Source: Bifidobacterium [indicum] DSM 20214 = LMG 11587
GTDB taxonomy: Bacteria > Actinomycetota > Actinomycetes > Actinomycetales > Bifidobacteriaceae
Reading direction: 5' to 3'
Length of the DNA stretch: 64,000 nucleotides
Assembly (NCBI RefSeq): GCF_000706765.1
Contig: NZ_CP006018.1
Location: 372,001-436,000 of the forward strand
Under the pieces are notes generated by a model, which was not told the origin of the DNA, did no database searches, and worked only from the letters and a program-made list of their open reading frames with translations. Numbering within the stretch: position 1 is the first letter of the stretch; the number at the start of each line of letters is the position of its first letter. The translations under genes were made by a program, and so were the position numbers. Positions 9,009 through 18,431 of this stretch are shown here, piece by piece.

Positions 9009-9297
9009 GCAATCGGTGACCGGCATGGACCGGCTCGATGACCATGACCAGGAACTTGGACACAACCGTAATTCCCGGGGTAGGGGGCGACTGTCGCCAG
9101 CGGAGCGACGACGTGCACTGGTCCGTAAGAGGCGCACCTATACCTTCCTGATGTGGGTACTGGCGCTGCTTGCCCTCTTTTTCGCCTGGGCCGCCTTCGG
9201 CATGATGATGCGAATCGGCTTCCTGCCGGTATTCGACCTGGGGTACTCCTGGTTCGATTCCCATATCCTTTACTTCTTCGGCGTCGCCGCCCGCTGA
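8998..9297 (+). CDS. Small membrane protein of the pilus locus
   Basis: A 99-residue protein with a polar, Arg-rich N-terminal half (RKRR just before the membrane) and one or two hydrophobic segments (about 47-72 and near the C-terminus). AGGAGGT (8986-8992) gives an ideal ribosome site for ATG 8998. The gene overlaps the sortase by 11 nt, so it is almost certainly co-translated with it and may assist pilus assembly. I do not recognise the family; the function is unknown. Confidence 0.7.
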   Translation: MTDEQSVTGMDRLDDHDQELGHNRNSRGRGRLSPAERRRALVRKRRTYTFLMWVLALLALFFAWAAFGMMMRIGFLPVFDLGYSWFDSHILYFFGVAAR

Positions 9298-9455
9298 CCG
9301 AGTCGGCGGCGTAAGGAGATGCCCCGCAGAGCAGGTGGAGGGACATTTGACCACAGAGTGCCTCATGGCAGGTTCCGGTCCCTGCGGGTCCTAGAATGAG
9401 GTTGACCTCCTGCGAAGCAGGAGTTGGGACCCTTGCAGGGACAGAGGAGCAGATC

Positions 9456-10304
9456 ATGGCCGCAGTACCGGATATCGAACTTGCCGACGGGCGCAGGATT
9501 CCCCAGATTGGGTTGGGCGTGCTCAGGATTGCGGATGACCAGACCGGTCAGGTTGTGGAGTCAGCCCTTTCCCTGGGGTATCGGCACATCGACACCGCTG
9601 CCGGGTATCAGAATGAGGCAGGCGTGGGCAGGGGCCTCAAGGCGGCGGGGTATGACACCGGAAGTCGCCGGGAGTCCATCTGGCTGACCACCAAACTCCG
9701 GGATTCCGAGCAGGGCTATGATTCGGCCCTGCGGGCTTTCGACCGACAGTTGGGTCTCCTCGGAACCGATTATGTCGACATGTACATGATTCATTGGCCC
9801 ACACCCTTTGACTGGCGTGCGGCCGAGACCTGGAAGGCCTTCCGGGAATTGCGGCGGGAGAAGAGGGTCAGGACCCTGGGCGTCTGCAACTTCCTGGAGG
9901 AGGATCTGGAAAGGCTCCACAGGGAGACAGGGGAGTACCCCGCCGTCAACCAGATCGAGCTGCACCCCACCTGGCAGCAGCGGGATCTGGTGGCCTTCTG
10001 CCGCTCCAGGAAGATTGCCGTGGAGGCATATTCCCCCCTCGCGCGGGGAGCGGATCTGAGCGCCGGTCAGGGAGTGATAGACCGCATAGCAGAGGCAAAA
10101 GGGTGCTCACCGGCCCAGGTTGTGTTGCGGTGGCACATCGAGAACGGGACCATCATCATCCCCAAGTCCGTCCATGCCGAGCGGCAGAAGGAGAATCTGG
10201 ACTTGTTCGGATTCTCCCTGACCGAGCAGGAGCGTGCTGCAATCGATGCCCTGGACGGGCCGGTTCGGGCCGGTCACGATCCGAGGACCTACTCCTACGC
10301 CTGA
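9456..10304 (+). CDS. Aldo/keto reductase (2,5-diketo-D-gluconate reductase-like, AKR5 group)
   Basis: Cytoplasmic NADPH-dependent reductase of small carbonyl compounds. The 282-residue product keeps the full aldo/keto reductase tetrad Asp46, Tyr51, Lys80 and His113, the motif HIDTAAGYQNEAGVG, NQIELHPTWQQ, and the C-terminal cofactor signature IIIPKSVHAERQKEN. AGAGGAG lies upstream of ATG 9456. Substrate cannot be told from sequence; the 2,5-DKG reductase label reflects family similarity only. It is an isolated gene between the pilus locus and a nuclease gene. Confidence 0.92.
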   Translation: MAAVPDIELADGRRIPQIGLGVLRIADDQTGQVVESALSLGYRHIDTAAGYQNEAGVGRGLKAAGYDTGSRRESIWLTTKLRDSEQGYDSALRAFDRQLGLLGTDYVDMYMIHWPTPFDWRAAETWKAFRELRREKRVRTLGVCNFLEEDLERLHRETGEYPAVNQIELHPTWQQRDLVAFCRSRKIAVEAYSPLARGADLSAGQGVIDRIAEAKGCSPAQVVLRWHIENGTIIIPKSVHAERQKENLDLFGFSLTEQERAAIDALDGPVRAGHDPRTYSYA

Positions 10305-10346
10305 TGGTCGGGAAGCGCTTGTAACCAAGGGGAGGTAGGCATACAG

Positions 10347-11120
10347 ATGGCCCGTCGGTTCGCCGGAAGATACAGGGGTCGGAGAAGGGCCGCCGGCAGT
10401 GCCAGGTTCAGGTCCACGTCGGCCTTGGAGCGGGTTCTTGTCCTCCTGGTCATAGTCGCGATGATCGGAGTGACCATCGGTCTGGTCCTTCCCAGGGTGG
10501 ATGGGACGATCGGGGTGATGACCGGGAGGTACCAGGCAACCGGCGATGCCGCCCAGACCCTGGAAGGACTCCGGGTCCAGGACCGTCCCAGGCCGGGCCG
10601 TCAATACCGCCGGGACTCATTCGGTTTCAAACAGACCGATGTTGATGGCAATGGGTGCAATATCCGCGAGGATGTGCTGACCAGGGATCTGCGCCAGGTG
10701 CGCCATACCACTCCCGGAGGGTGCAAGGTGTCTTCCGGTGTCCTGGATGACCCCTATACCGGCAAGACCATCACCTTCATCAGGGGTGAGAGGACCAGCG
10801 CCGATGTTCAAATCGACCATGTGGTGGCCTTGGAAAATGCCTGGAAGTCGGGGGCTGATACCTGGGATACGGCCAGGCGGTACCGTTTCGGGAACGACCC
10901 CTACAATCTTCTGGCCGTGGACGGACCAGCCAACCAGGAAAAGGGAAGTGCCTCCGCGGACTATTGGCTTCCTCCCCGTGCGGACTATCGGTGCGCCTAT
11001 GTGGCTCGGCAGATCGGTGTCAAGGACAAGTATGGGCTGAGCGTCACCTCAGCCGAAAAGCAGGCCATGATGGGCGTTCTGCATGGTTGCCCCGGCCAGC
11101 CCCTGCCCTCGGATGAGTGA
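10347..11120 (+). CDS. Membrane-anchored or secreted HNH-family nuclease (DUF1524/GmrSD C-terminal-like)
   Basis: The 257-residue product begins with an Arg-rich head and a membrane segment (about 31-51), so the nuclease domain should lie outside the cell. The HNH core is visible: DVQIDHVVAL (Asp157-His158, the metal-binding pair), then GNDPYNLLAVDGPANQEKG with Asn187, and YWLPP. These match secreted HNH proteins common in actinobacteria. A likely role is degradation of extracellular DNA for nutrients or competition; this is inference. GGGGAGG lies about 11 nt before ATG 10347. The gene converges on the MFS exporter with only 25 bp between stops. Confidence 0.85.
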   Translation: MARRFAGRYRGRRRAAGSARFRSTSALERVLVLLVIVAMIGVTIGLVLPRVDGTIGVMTGRYQATGDAAQTLEGLRVQDRPRPGRQYRRDSFGFKQTDVDGNGCNIREDVLTRDLRQVRHTTPGGCKVSSGVLDDPYTGKTITFIRGERTSADVQIDHVVALENAWKSGADTWDTARRYRFGNDPYNLLAVDGPANQEKGSASADYWLPPRADYRCAYVARQIGVKDKYGLSVTSAEKQAMMGVLHGCPGQPLPSDE

Positions 11121-11145
11121 GGGGCTGATACGGGCCTTCAGAGGG

Positions 11146-12765
11146 TTACCGTTCTTCGGCGTGCCCGTTGCCGGATTCGAGTTTCGGGGTGTTCTGCCGG
11201 TCTGAGGTGGTGACCGTTTCCTGGGCTGCTGCCTTGGGTGAGGGGGTGTGGATGACGTGGATGTGGCGCAGGACCATCCGGGTCATCTGGCGGCCTGATC
11301 CGGCCCCGTTGCCCCGGACACCGAAGTAAACCAGCAGGACCATGCCCAGACAGATCAAGGCGGAGATTCTCAGAGCCCACTGGATGCCGAAGATGTTGGA
11401 CGCAATCTGGGTGGACGGACCGCCTCCCAGGGCCGAATGGCGCAGGGTGGTGATGGAGTCCATGACGATGACCAGGATGGGGGCCCCAACGGCACCGGCT
11501 ATTTGACGGGCCGTGTTGGTTACCGCCGAACCGGCGGAGACGTCCTTCGGGGCAAGGTTGTTCAAGGACCAGGTGGTCAGGGGCATCAGGGTGAATCCCA
11601 TACCGATCTGGCGTACGAACTGGCAGATGGAGACCAGTCCAATCCAGGTTCCGCTGCCGACCATGCTCAGGGCCACGGTTCCCAGGCAGAGGACGGAACA
11701 GCCGGTCAGGGCCACAGGCCGCGCCCCCCAACGGTCCAGGAGCCGCCCTCCGAGGAACTGGGCGATGGCCGTGCCGATGGCACCGGGCAGCATGACCAGG
11801 CCGCTCATGGTGGCCGAATAACCGCGGTCGGTCTGGATGTACATGGGCAGGATGACCGTAACCGAGCTGAAGGCGAAGAAGGACATGGAGGCGATGATGG
11901 TGCCCACCGTGAAGTTCCTGATCTTCAGCACCCTCAGGTTCAGGAGGGGGCTGGTGTGGTGGAGCTGACGGAGAACGAACCAGACGATGCCCGCCAGGCC
12001 CACGATCAGGAATGGCCAGGTCATCAGAGAGGTGATCGGATAGTTCTCGATGTTGGTGAATCCGAACATGAGGCCGCCGAAGCCGAATATCGACAGGGCT
12101 ACCGAGAAGAAGTCCGCCTTGACGCTGGTATCGCGCTCGCCGAAGTTGCGTAGACCGCAGATGGAGAGGATCAGGGCCATGGCCCCGCAGATGCTCAGGG
12201 TCAGGAAGATGGAGCGCCAGCCGTTGGCATCGGTCTGCCAGCCTCCCAGGGTGGGCCCTATGGCGGGCGCCACACTCATGGCCAGACCCACCGTGCCCAT
12301 GGCCATGCCGCGCTTGGACAGAGGGTAGATGGAGAAGACCGTGATTTGGAGGACAGGCCACATGGTGCCTGTGCCCACGGCCTCCAGGATGCGTCCGAGG
12401 AGGACCAGGGCAAAGGTCTGGGATTGCCAGCTCAGGAGGGACCCCAGGGTGAAGATGGTCATGGAGGTGATGACGATCTCGCGTGTCGAGAAGCGTTTGG
12501 TCAGGAAGCCTGTAAGGGGCACCATGACCCCCATGACCAGTTGGAAGACCGAGGTGAGCCACTGGCCGGTGGTCAGTGAAATACCGAACTCATGAACGAT
12601 GGTGGGTAGGGCCGAGGCGAGCTGGAGTTGGGTGAAGTTGCCCAGGAAGGTGATGGCGGTGAGGATGGATAGCGAGATAAAGGCTTCGTGGGTGAGTTTG
12701 CCGTTGATGAAGGCTCCATCCTTGCTGAGGGTCCGCCCTTGCTTGGCGAGCTCCTTCTTCCTCAT
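11146..12765 (-). CDS. MFS drug exporter, DHA2 (EmrB/QacA-like) family
   Basis: A 539-residue integral membrane protein with about 14 hydrophobic segments, longer than the 12-segment families. Motif A is present as GGRLLDRWGARPV in the middle loop and in shorter form after helix 2 (GFLTKRFSTREI), along with the motif C-type LAMSVAPAIGPTLGGW, which is diagnostic of drug:H+ antiporters. ATG at 12765 (complement) is preferred, with AAGGAA upstream; a TTG two codons earlier is possible. The closest classes are multidrug exporters, but the substrate is unknown. It faces the pst operon divergently across 386 bp. Confidence 0.9.
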   Translation of the reverse strand: MRKKELAKQGRTLSKDGAFINGKLTHEAFISLSILTAITFLGNFTQLQLASALPTIVHEFGISLTTGQWLTSVFQLVMGVMVPLTGFLTKRFSTREIVITSMTIFTLGSLLSWQSQTFALVLLGRILEAVGTGTMWPVLQITVFSIYPLSKRGMAMGTVGLAMSVAPAIGPTLGGWQTDANGWRSIFLTLSICGAMALILSICGLRNFGERDTSVKADFFSVALSIFGFGGLMFGFTNIENYPITSLMTWPFLIVGLAGIVWFVLRQLHHTSPLLNLRVLKIRNFTVGTIIASMSFFAFSSVTVILPMYIQTDRGYSATMSGLVMLPGAIGTAIAQFLGGRLLDRWGARPVALTGCSVLCLGTVALSMVGSGTWIGLVSICQFVRQIGMGFTLMPLTTWSLNNLAPKDVSAGSAVTNTARQIAGAVGAPILVIVMDSITTLRHSALGGGPSTQIASNIFGIQWALRISALICLGMVLLVYFGVRGNGAGSGRQMTRMVLRHIHVIHTPSPKAAAQETVTTSDRQNTPKLESGNGHAEER

Positions 12766-13151
12766 GCACAACCACTTCCTTTTCCGGCTTGGTCATCTTT
12801 GGTAATCCCCTTGAATGGCTCAGGGTTTGGAACAGGTACCGCCCCTCAGGGGTCTGCATGGCGTCGGGTGGCATCGGTGAGTGGATACGCAGAAGGCCGA
12901 CAGAATCAAGACAAACCAGGGCCGGGGAACCGGTCGGGGGTTTGGGGTGGAGTGTCCAACAGGAAGTCAATAATATACCGACCTGTGGATGGTGGCGGTT
13001 GTTTTCCCAAAGGGTGAGCTGGGTTGCGCAACGCTGCGTGAGGCCGATTTCCCAGGACCAGCGTTTCCAGTATGCTGATTGGTGTGAGCATCGGTAATCT
13101 TGATTCGGATGTTACCAAGTGAAGAACGATTCGGTGGTTGAGGAAGGCAGC
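12766..13151. promoter_or_regulatory. Divergent intergenic region between MFS exporter and pstS
   Basis: No gene is supported. An AT-rich patch (12968-12982, AATAATATACC) could supply the exporter's -10 region on the minus strand, and TATGCT (13071-13076) or TAATCT (13095-13100) could serve pstS. None has a clear partner -35 box. No tandem PHO-type box could be identified by eye. Confidence 0.3.
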
Positions 13152-14282
13152 ATGCATTCACATGTGTTCGGTCGGTCTCTGGCCCTCTTCTTGAGCATGG
13201 GTCTGGTGGTCGGCCTCTCGGCCTGTGGCGACAATGCCCTGCCATCCGGCGGGCAAGGCGGCACGGACCAGAGCCTGAGCGGTGAATTCGCCGGCTCCGG
13301 TGCCTCCTCCCAACAGAGCGCCAACGAGGCCTGGATCGCAGGCTTCCGGCAGAACCACCCCCAGGCGCGCATCTCGTATGACCCTTCCGGCTCCGGTGCC
13401 GGGGTCAACGCCTTTCTGAACGGTTCGACCATCTGGGCCGGCTCCGATGCCCCTTTGAGCAAGAGCCAGATCAGGCAATCCGAGGCCATCTGCCAGGATG
13501 GAACAGCCTTCGACCTCCCCGTGTACGCCACCCCCATAGCTGTTGCCTACAACCTTGGCGACGCCGGACTGAACGGACCTGATCGTCATCTGAACATGAC
13601 GCCTGAGACCATCGCCCGAATCTTCAGTGGGAAGATAACCAACTGGAAAGACCCGGAACTGGCCAGGCTCAACCCGGGCGCGACCCTGCCCGATCTGCCC
13701 ATCACCGTGGTCCACCGCTCCGACAAGTCAGGTACCACCAAGAGCTTCGTCTCATACCTGCATGATGCCGCCGGATCGGCCTGGCCGTATGCAGTGGGGG
13801 AGAACTGGCCCAACGACCTGGGGCAGAGCGCCAAGGGGACTGCAGGCGTGGTCATGACCATGACCCAGGCCCAGGGGACCATAGGGTATGCCGATGCCGC
13901 ACAGACCACCAGTCTGGGATCGGTGGCAGTGAAAGTAGGCAATGGCTGGACGCCCCCATCGGCCAAGGCGGCCGCACTGGTTCTGGACTCCGCCAGGCCC
14001 TCCCCTGATGCCGTGGAGCCCAACCGGGTGGTCCTGGACATCGACCACACCACGGATCAGGCAGGCGCATACCCAATCATGCTGATTTCCTATGACGTTG
14101 CCTGCTCGGTGTACCGGCACGATCAGGACCGGTCCAAGGCCAGGTTCGCCAAGGCTTGGCTCACCTACATCGTCAGCGAGGAGGGTCAGCGCCAGGCTGC
14201 GGCCAACGCCGGCAGTGCCGAGCTGAGCGAGGCCGTCAGGGCCAGGGTCATGGCATCGGTCAAGAAGATCGAGGTGGACTGA
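13152..14282 (+). CDS. pstS: Phosphate ABC transporter substrate-binding lipoprotein
   Basis: Extracellular phosphate receptor tethered to the membrane. The 376-residue product has a lipoprotein signal ending in LSAC with lipidated Cys25. It continues with the PstS phosphate-binding elements: SGSGAGVNAF, the IWAGSDAPL loop, a KSGTTKSF loop and a GTAGVV motif, plus the ITNWKDPELA segment. ATG 13152 is chosen because AGGAAGG lies just upstream and the signal peptide starts there; an earlier in-frame GTG at 13119 would precede it with polar sequence. The stop overlaps pstC by one base, so pstS-C-A are translationally coupled. Confidence 0.95.
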   Translation: MHSHVFGRSLALFLSMGLVVGLSACGDNALPSGGQGGTDQSLSGEFAGSGASSQQSANEAWIAGFRQNHPQARISYDPSGSGAGVNAFLNGSTIWAGSDAPLSKSQIRQSEAICQDGTAFDLPVYATPIAVAYNLGDAGLNGPDRHLNMTPETIARIFSGKITNWKDPELARLNPGATLPDLPITVVHRSDKSGTTKSFVSYLHDAAGSAWPYAVGENWPNDLGQSAKGTAGVVMTMTQAQGTIGYADAAQTTSLGSVAVKVGNGWTPPSAKAAALVLDSARPSPDAVEPNRVVLDIDHTTDQAGAYPIMLISYDVACSVYRHDQDRSKARFAKAWLTYIVSEEGQRQAAANAGSAELSEAVRARVMASVKKIEVD

Positions 14283-15298
14283 TGAGGGACACTGAAAAAC
14301 CGATGAAAGACGATGCAGAGGCCGGCGAGCGGACCACAGGGGAACAGCCTCCGGCCGGTCAGACGCAAGGCGGGCCCCACTCAGGGGCAAGGGCCGATCG
14401 AATCTTCCGTCTGTGTGCCCGGGGGGCCGGGATTCTGATTCTCCTGGTCCTGGCGGCCGTGACCCTCTTCCTGATCATCAAGGCCTTCCCTGCCTTCATC
14501 GGGGACGGGGAGCAGCGGACCAGGGCCATCGACTCCCTGAGTGGGGGGAGGGCCTCCGGATTCTGGCAGTATGTGGGGCCACTGGTCTTCGGTACGGTCC
14601 TGATTGCAGGGCTGGCCCTCCTTATGGCTTTCCCGGTGGCTGTGGGCATCGCCCTCTTCATATCCCACTACGCCCCGGCCAAACTCTCCACGGCATTGAG
14701 TTACGTGGTGGACCTTCTGGCAGCCATTCCCTCGGTGGTATATGGACTCTGGGGCGCACTGGTGCTGGTTCCCGGCATCACCGGATTCTGGGGCTGGGTG
14801 GCCAATCACCTTGGCTGGATCCCACTCTTTGCAGGCCCTGTGGCCGCCCCGGCGCGATCGGTCGCCACAGTGGCCCTGGTGCTGGCCGTCATGATTCTGC
14901 CCATCATCACTTCCGTCACCCGTGACATATTCCTCCAGGCGCCGCGTCTCCAGCAGGAGGCCGCCCTGGCACTGGGGGCCACCAAGTGGGAAATGATCCG
15001 ACTGGCGGTACTTCCCTTCGGGCGGTCGGGAATCATCTCCGCCTCCATGCTCGGCCTGGGCCGGGCCCTTGGGGAGACCATGGCCGTTCTGATGATCCTA
15101 TCCCCGGGCTTCAGCTACGCTCTGCGCCTGCTTCGCCCCTCGACCAGTCAGACCATCGCCGCCAACATCGCCTCCCAGTTCCCCGAGGCGGACTCAATCG
15201 GGGTGAGCCTCCTGGTGGCTACCGGTTTGGTCCTCTTCGTCATCACCTTCCTCGTGAACTACCTCGCACGCAGGATCACGTCCAAGGCGGGTGAATGA
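14282..15298 (+). CDS. pstC: Phosphate ABC transporter permease PstC
   Basis: One of the two membrane subunits of the high-affinity phosphate importer. The 338-residue product has a hydrophilic N-terminal ~45 residues, then six membrane segments. The EAA-type loop that contacts the ATPase is visible as EAALALGATKWEMI, followed by LGRALGETMAVLMI. The PstC-characteristic large loop between helices is present. It overlaps pstS by 1 nt and pstA by 4 nt (ATGA). Confidence 0.95.
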   Translation: MRDTEKPMKDDAEAGERTTGEQPPAGQTQGGPHSGARADRIFRLCARGAGILILLVLAAVTLFLIIKAFPAFIGDGEQRTRAIDSLSGGRASGFWQYVGPLVFGTVLIAGLALLMAFPVAVGIALFISHYAPAKLSTALSYVVDLLAAIPSVVYGLWGALVLVPGITGFWGWVANHLGWIPLFAGPVAAPARSVATVALVLAVMILPIITSVTRDIFLQAPRLQQEAALALGATKWEMIRLAVLPFGRSGIISASMLGLGRALGETMAVLMILSPGFSYALRLLRPSTSQTIAANIASQFPEADSIGVSLLVATGLVLFVITFLVNYLARRITSKAGE

Positions 15299-16368
15299 TG
15301 GACAAGGCGGACAAGACAACGGCAGGGCTACGGAAGGAAGGTGGGGCGACCATGGGTGACCAGCGGCTTTCCAGTGCATCCCCGGAGGTCAGGACTCCTG
15401 ACGACGGCGCCCTTCCGGTCATCGACTTCGACAAGTTCAAGCCAACCCGGTCATCACTCAGGGCCCGCAAACGCAAGAACCTGGTCATGACCGCCCTGAT
15501 TGTGCTCTCCTTCCTGGTGGCACTGGTTCCCCTGGTTTCGGTTCTCTGGGTCAGCCTGGTCAACGGGATGGAACGGCTCAACCTTGACTTCCTGACCCAC
15601 AACATGAGCGGGGTGGTGGGTGGCAACCCCACGGCCACCGGTGGGTACGGCGGCATTCTCCATGCCATCATCGGCACCCTGGAGGTCACTCTGGGAGCCA
15701 TGGTCATCTCCATCCCCATAGGGGTCATGTGTGCGGTCTACCTGGTCGAATACGCCCACGGGAGTCGGCTGGCCAAGGCCATCTCCCTCCTGGTGGACGT
15801 GATGAGCGGCATCCCCTCGATTGTTGCGGGTCTCTTCGCCTTCTCCATGTTCGCGACCCTGGTCGGCCCGGGAACGGTCAACGGATTCTCCGGGTCCGTT
15901 GCGCTCTCCCTCCTGATGATCCCGACCGTGGTCAAGACCTCCGAAGATATGCTGGCTGTGGTTCCCAACGACTTGAGGGAGGCCGCCTATGCCCTGGGCG
16001 TCACCCAGCAAAGGACCATCACCAAAATCGTTCTGCGTACGGCCCTGCCGGGCATCGTCTCCGGTACCATCCTGGCCATAGCCAGGGTCATCGGCGAGAC
16101 GGCCCCCCTGCTGATAGCCTCCGGTTTCATCGCCACGACGAACCCCAACCTCTTCTCGGGGAGAATGACCACACTTCCGGTCTACGTCTACAACGAGTAC
16201 TCGGAGGGGTTGGCGGTCTGCGGGCCGGGGGCCTCCCCGGGGTGCCTGACCGATATACGCATGCAACGCGCCTGGGCGGCGGCCCTGGTTCTGATCATCA
16301 TCGTCCTCCTGCTCAACCTGCTGGGACGGCTGATTTCACGTATCTTCTCGGTCCAGGAGGCCAAATGA
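15295..16368 (+). CDS. pstA: Phosphate ABC transporter permease PstA
   Basis: Second membrane subunit of the phosphate importer, 357 residues. A polar N-terminal region of ~60 residues precedes six membrane segments. The ATPase-coupling loop reads [14 protein letters not shown], followed by [15 protein letters not shown], the typical PstA motif. ATG 15295 overlaps the pstC stop (ATGA); a second in-frame ATG follows at 15298. The periplasm-side loop with two Cys ([11 protein letters not shown]) near the C-terminus is also usual for the family. Confidence 0.95.
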   Translation: MMDKADKTTAGLRKEGGATMGDQRLSSASPEVRTPDDGALPVIDFDKFKPTRSSLRARKRKNLVMTALIVLSFLVALVPLVSVLWVSLVNGMERLNLDFLTHNMSGVVGGNPTATGGYGGILHAIIGTLEVTLGAMVISIPIGVMCAVYLVEYAHGSRLAKAISLLVDVMSGIPSIVAGLFAFSMFATLVGPGTVNGFSGSVALSLLMIPTVVKTSEDMLAVVPNDLREAAYALGVTQQRTITKIVLRTALPGIVSGTILAIARVIGETAPLLIASGFIATTNPNLFSGRMTTLPVYVYNEYSEGLAVCGPGASPGCLTDIRMQRAWAAALVLIIIVLLLNLLGRLISRIFSVQEAK

Positions 16369-16435
16369 GGCGAAGAGTAGGGGCCACGGGCTCCGGTCCC
16401 GCAACGACAATCGTGATGACCATGGAGGAGACGGC

Positions 16436-17215
16436 ATGGGCCAGCGTATAGACATCAATCACCTCAACGTCTACTATGGCGACGTCCTGGCCGTCCAGGA
16501 CGTGAACATGAAGATCCTGGCCAACAAGGTCACGGCCTTCATCGGCCCCTCAGGCTGCGGAAAATCGACGGTTCTGCGCACCCTGGACCGGATGCACGAG
16601 ATCACCCCGGGCGCCCATGTGGAGGGGCAGGTGCTCCTTGAGGGGCGTGACCTTTACGGGCCGGATGTGGACCCGGTCGAGGTGCGGCGCGACGTGGGCA
16701 TGGTCTTCCAGCGAGCCAACCCCTTCCCGACCATGTCCATCAGGGAGAACGTCCTGGCCGGCGTAAGGCTGAACAAGAAGCACATCTCCAAATCGGACGC
16801 CGATGACCTCGTCGAGTGGGCCCTGCGTGGTGCCAACCTCTGGAAGGAGGTGAAGGACCGCCTTGACAAGCCGGGTATCGGACTTTCGGGAGGCCAGCAA
16901 CAGCGCCTGTGCATCGCCCGGGCGGTTGCCGTCCACCCCCAGGTCCTCCTTATGGACGAGCCCTGCTCCGCCCTTGACCCCATCTCCACCCTGGCCGTTG
17001 AGGATCTGATCAACGAGTTGAAGAAGGACTACACAATCGTCATCGTGACCCACAACATGCAGCAGGCTGCAAGGGTCTCGGACTACACGGCCTTCTTCAA
17101 CCTCAAGGCCGTGGGCCAGCCTGGACACCTGGTCGAGATGAACGATACGACCACCATCTTCTCCAATCCACAGGAAGAGGACACCGAACGTTACATTTCC
17201 GGACGGTTCGGCTGA
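16436..17215 (+). CDS. pstB: Phosphate ABC transporter ATP-binding protein
   Basis: ATPase that powers the phosphate importer at the inner face of the membrane. The 259-residue product has Walker [10 protein letters not shown] (37-45), the ABC signature [14 protein letters not shown], Walker [14 protein letters not shown] and the switch His in [16 protein letters not shown] (16424-16430) gives a strong ribosome site. It is separated from pstA by 67 bp instead of overlapping. No phoU or two-component genes follow, although many pst operons carry phoU here. Confidence 0.96.
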   Translation: MGQRIDINHLNVYYGDVLAVQDVNMKILANKVTAFIGPSGCGKSTVLRTLDRMHEITPGAHVEGQVLLEGRDLYGPDVDPVEVRRDVGMVFQRANPFPTMSIRENVLAGVRLNKKHISKSDADDLVEWALRGANLWKEVKDRLDKPGIGLSGGQQQRLCIARAVAVHPQVLLMDEPCSALDPISTLAVEDLINELKKDYTIVIVTHNMQQAARVSDYTAFFNLKAVGQPGHLVEMNDTTTIFSNPQEEDTERYISGRFG

Positions 17216-17283
17216 TTCGTGGCCCAGCACGGTTCGGTTGCCGTCTCCGTGTATCGTTCGTCCGTTCAGTCCCGCTCTACGCG

Positions 17284-17318
17284 TGCGGGATGTGACACCA
17301 TCAGTGCCACATCCCGCA
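17284..17318 (+). repeat. Perfect 11-bp inverted repeat between pstB and the AEC transporter
   Basis: TGCGGGATGTG (17284-17294) pairs with CACATCCCGCA (17308-17318) around a 13-nt loop. There is no U-tract on either strand. It could be a factor-independent stop for the pst operon or a protein-binding dyad 62 bp before the next start codon. Confidence 0.6.
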
Positions 17319-17380
17319 TAACTCGGTACCATGGGAGCGAACCGCAAGGTTGAGGAAGCCGGTGGCGAGAGGAGCGGTGT

Positions 17381-18388
17381 ATGTCTGTGGTGCTTGAGCC
17401 GGTCATACTCCTGGCCATCATCCTGCTGGGGTACCTCTTCAAGCGGGTCGGGCTTTTCAAACCTATGGACTACAGGGTCCTGCAAACGGCCGAGTTCAAC
17501 CTGATTCTGCCGGGCGCCATCGTCTTCTCCTTTGCCACCAATCCCCATGATTCCAGTCTTCTCCTGGTCTCCGTGTTCGCCTTTGTGGCCTCCCTGGTGC
17601 CGCCATTGGCGATCTACCTGACCAGCCGGCACGCTTCGGTGGGCCACAGGGCCTTCCTTATGCTGAACGGTTCCGGGTTCAACATCGGCTGTTTCAGCTT
17701 CCCCATGTTCCAGTCCCTGCTGGGTCCTGCGGCCCTGGTTCCCGCCGCCATGTTCGATATCGGCAACAATGTCATGGTTGCCGCCGGAACGAACGTCATG
17801 ACCCAGGGGCTTCTGCATATCAGGCCGGGGGAGCCTTTGAGCAGCGAGGAGAAACTGGTCAGGGTCGGAACCGCGCCAGCGGTGAAACTGGACGATTCCG
17901 ATGCGCGGAATCTCCGCTTCAAGGCCATGCTGACCAATATCGTCAAGGGGTTCCTCGGCTCCGTCTCCTTCGATACCTACCTGGTCATGCTGGCCCTGAT
18001 GTTGGCCGGGGTGACCCTGCCCGGCTGGGTGGCTCAGGCGAGCAGGCCCTTTTCGGCGGCCAACGCATTCTGCTCCATGCTCATGGTTGGCATGTTGATG
18101 GATCTTCCCGCAAATGTGCAGGATGTCAAGGAGGTGGCGCAAATTCTGGCATGGCGCATACCGTTCGGTGTCATCTTCGCCCTGGCGGCCTGGTTCCTGC
18201 TTCCTTTCGGCCCTCTGGTCCGGCAGGCGGTGGCCCTCTGTTGCCTGGCGCCCACAGCGGTTTTCGCCACCATGTTCACCGACAAGGTGCTGGGCAATGC
18301 GAAATTGGCGGGCTTCACCCTGGCTCTGACCGCCTTCTGCTCAACCGTCCTGATGATTCTGGCCCACCTGCTGATGGGGGCGGTCTGA
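17381..18388 (+). CDS. AEC-family (auxin efflux carrier-type) transporter
   Basis: A 335-residue membrane protein with the 10-helix, two-bundle pattern of the AEC/BASS-like family: helix 1 VILLAIILLGYLFKRVG, an early FNLILPGAIVFSF segment, a central hydrophilic stretch (about 150-180), and a second bundle ending in a hydrophobic C-terminus. Bacterial members move small organic acids such as malate, malonate or lactate; the substrate cannot be read here. AGAGGAG lies upstream of ATG 17381. It stands alone on the plus strand, preceded by the perfect dyad at 17284-17318. Confidence 0.85.
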   Translation: MSVVLEPVILLAIILLGYLFKRVGLFKPMDYRVLQTAEFNLILPGAIVFSFATNPHDSSLLLVSVFAFVASLVPPLAIYLTSRHASVGHRAFLMLNGSGFNIGCFSFPMFQSLLGPAALVPAAMFDIGNNVMVAAGTNVMTQGLLHIRPGEPLSSEEKLVRVGTAPAVKLDDSDARNLRFKAMLTNIVKGFLGSVSFDTYLVMLALMLAGVTLPGWVAQASRPFSAANAFCSMLMVGMLMDLPANVQDVKEVAQILAWRIPFGVIFALAAWFLLPFGPLVRQAVALCCLAPTAVFATMFTDKVLGNAKLAGFTLALTAFCSTVLMILAHLLMGAV

Positions 18389-18431
18389 GTCAAACGGTGA
18401 CCTTCGGTTCCCCTGGTCTTGTATCGGCGGT

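Noticed and set aside
13000-13151. Possible PHO-type tandem boxes before pstS.
   Set aside because: No repeated half-site of the expected kind and spacing could be identified by eye.
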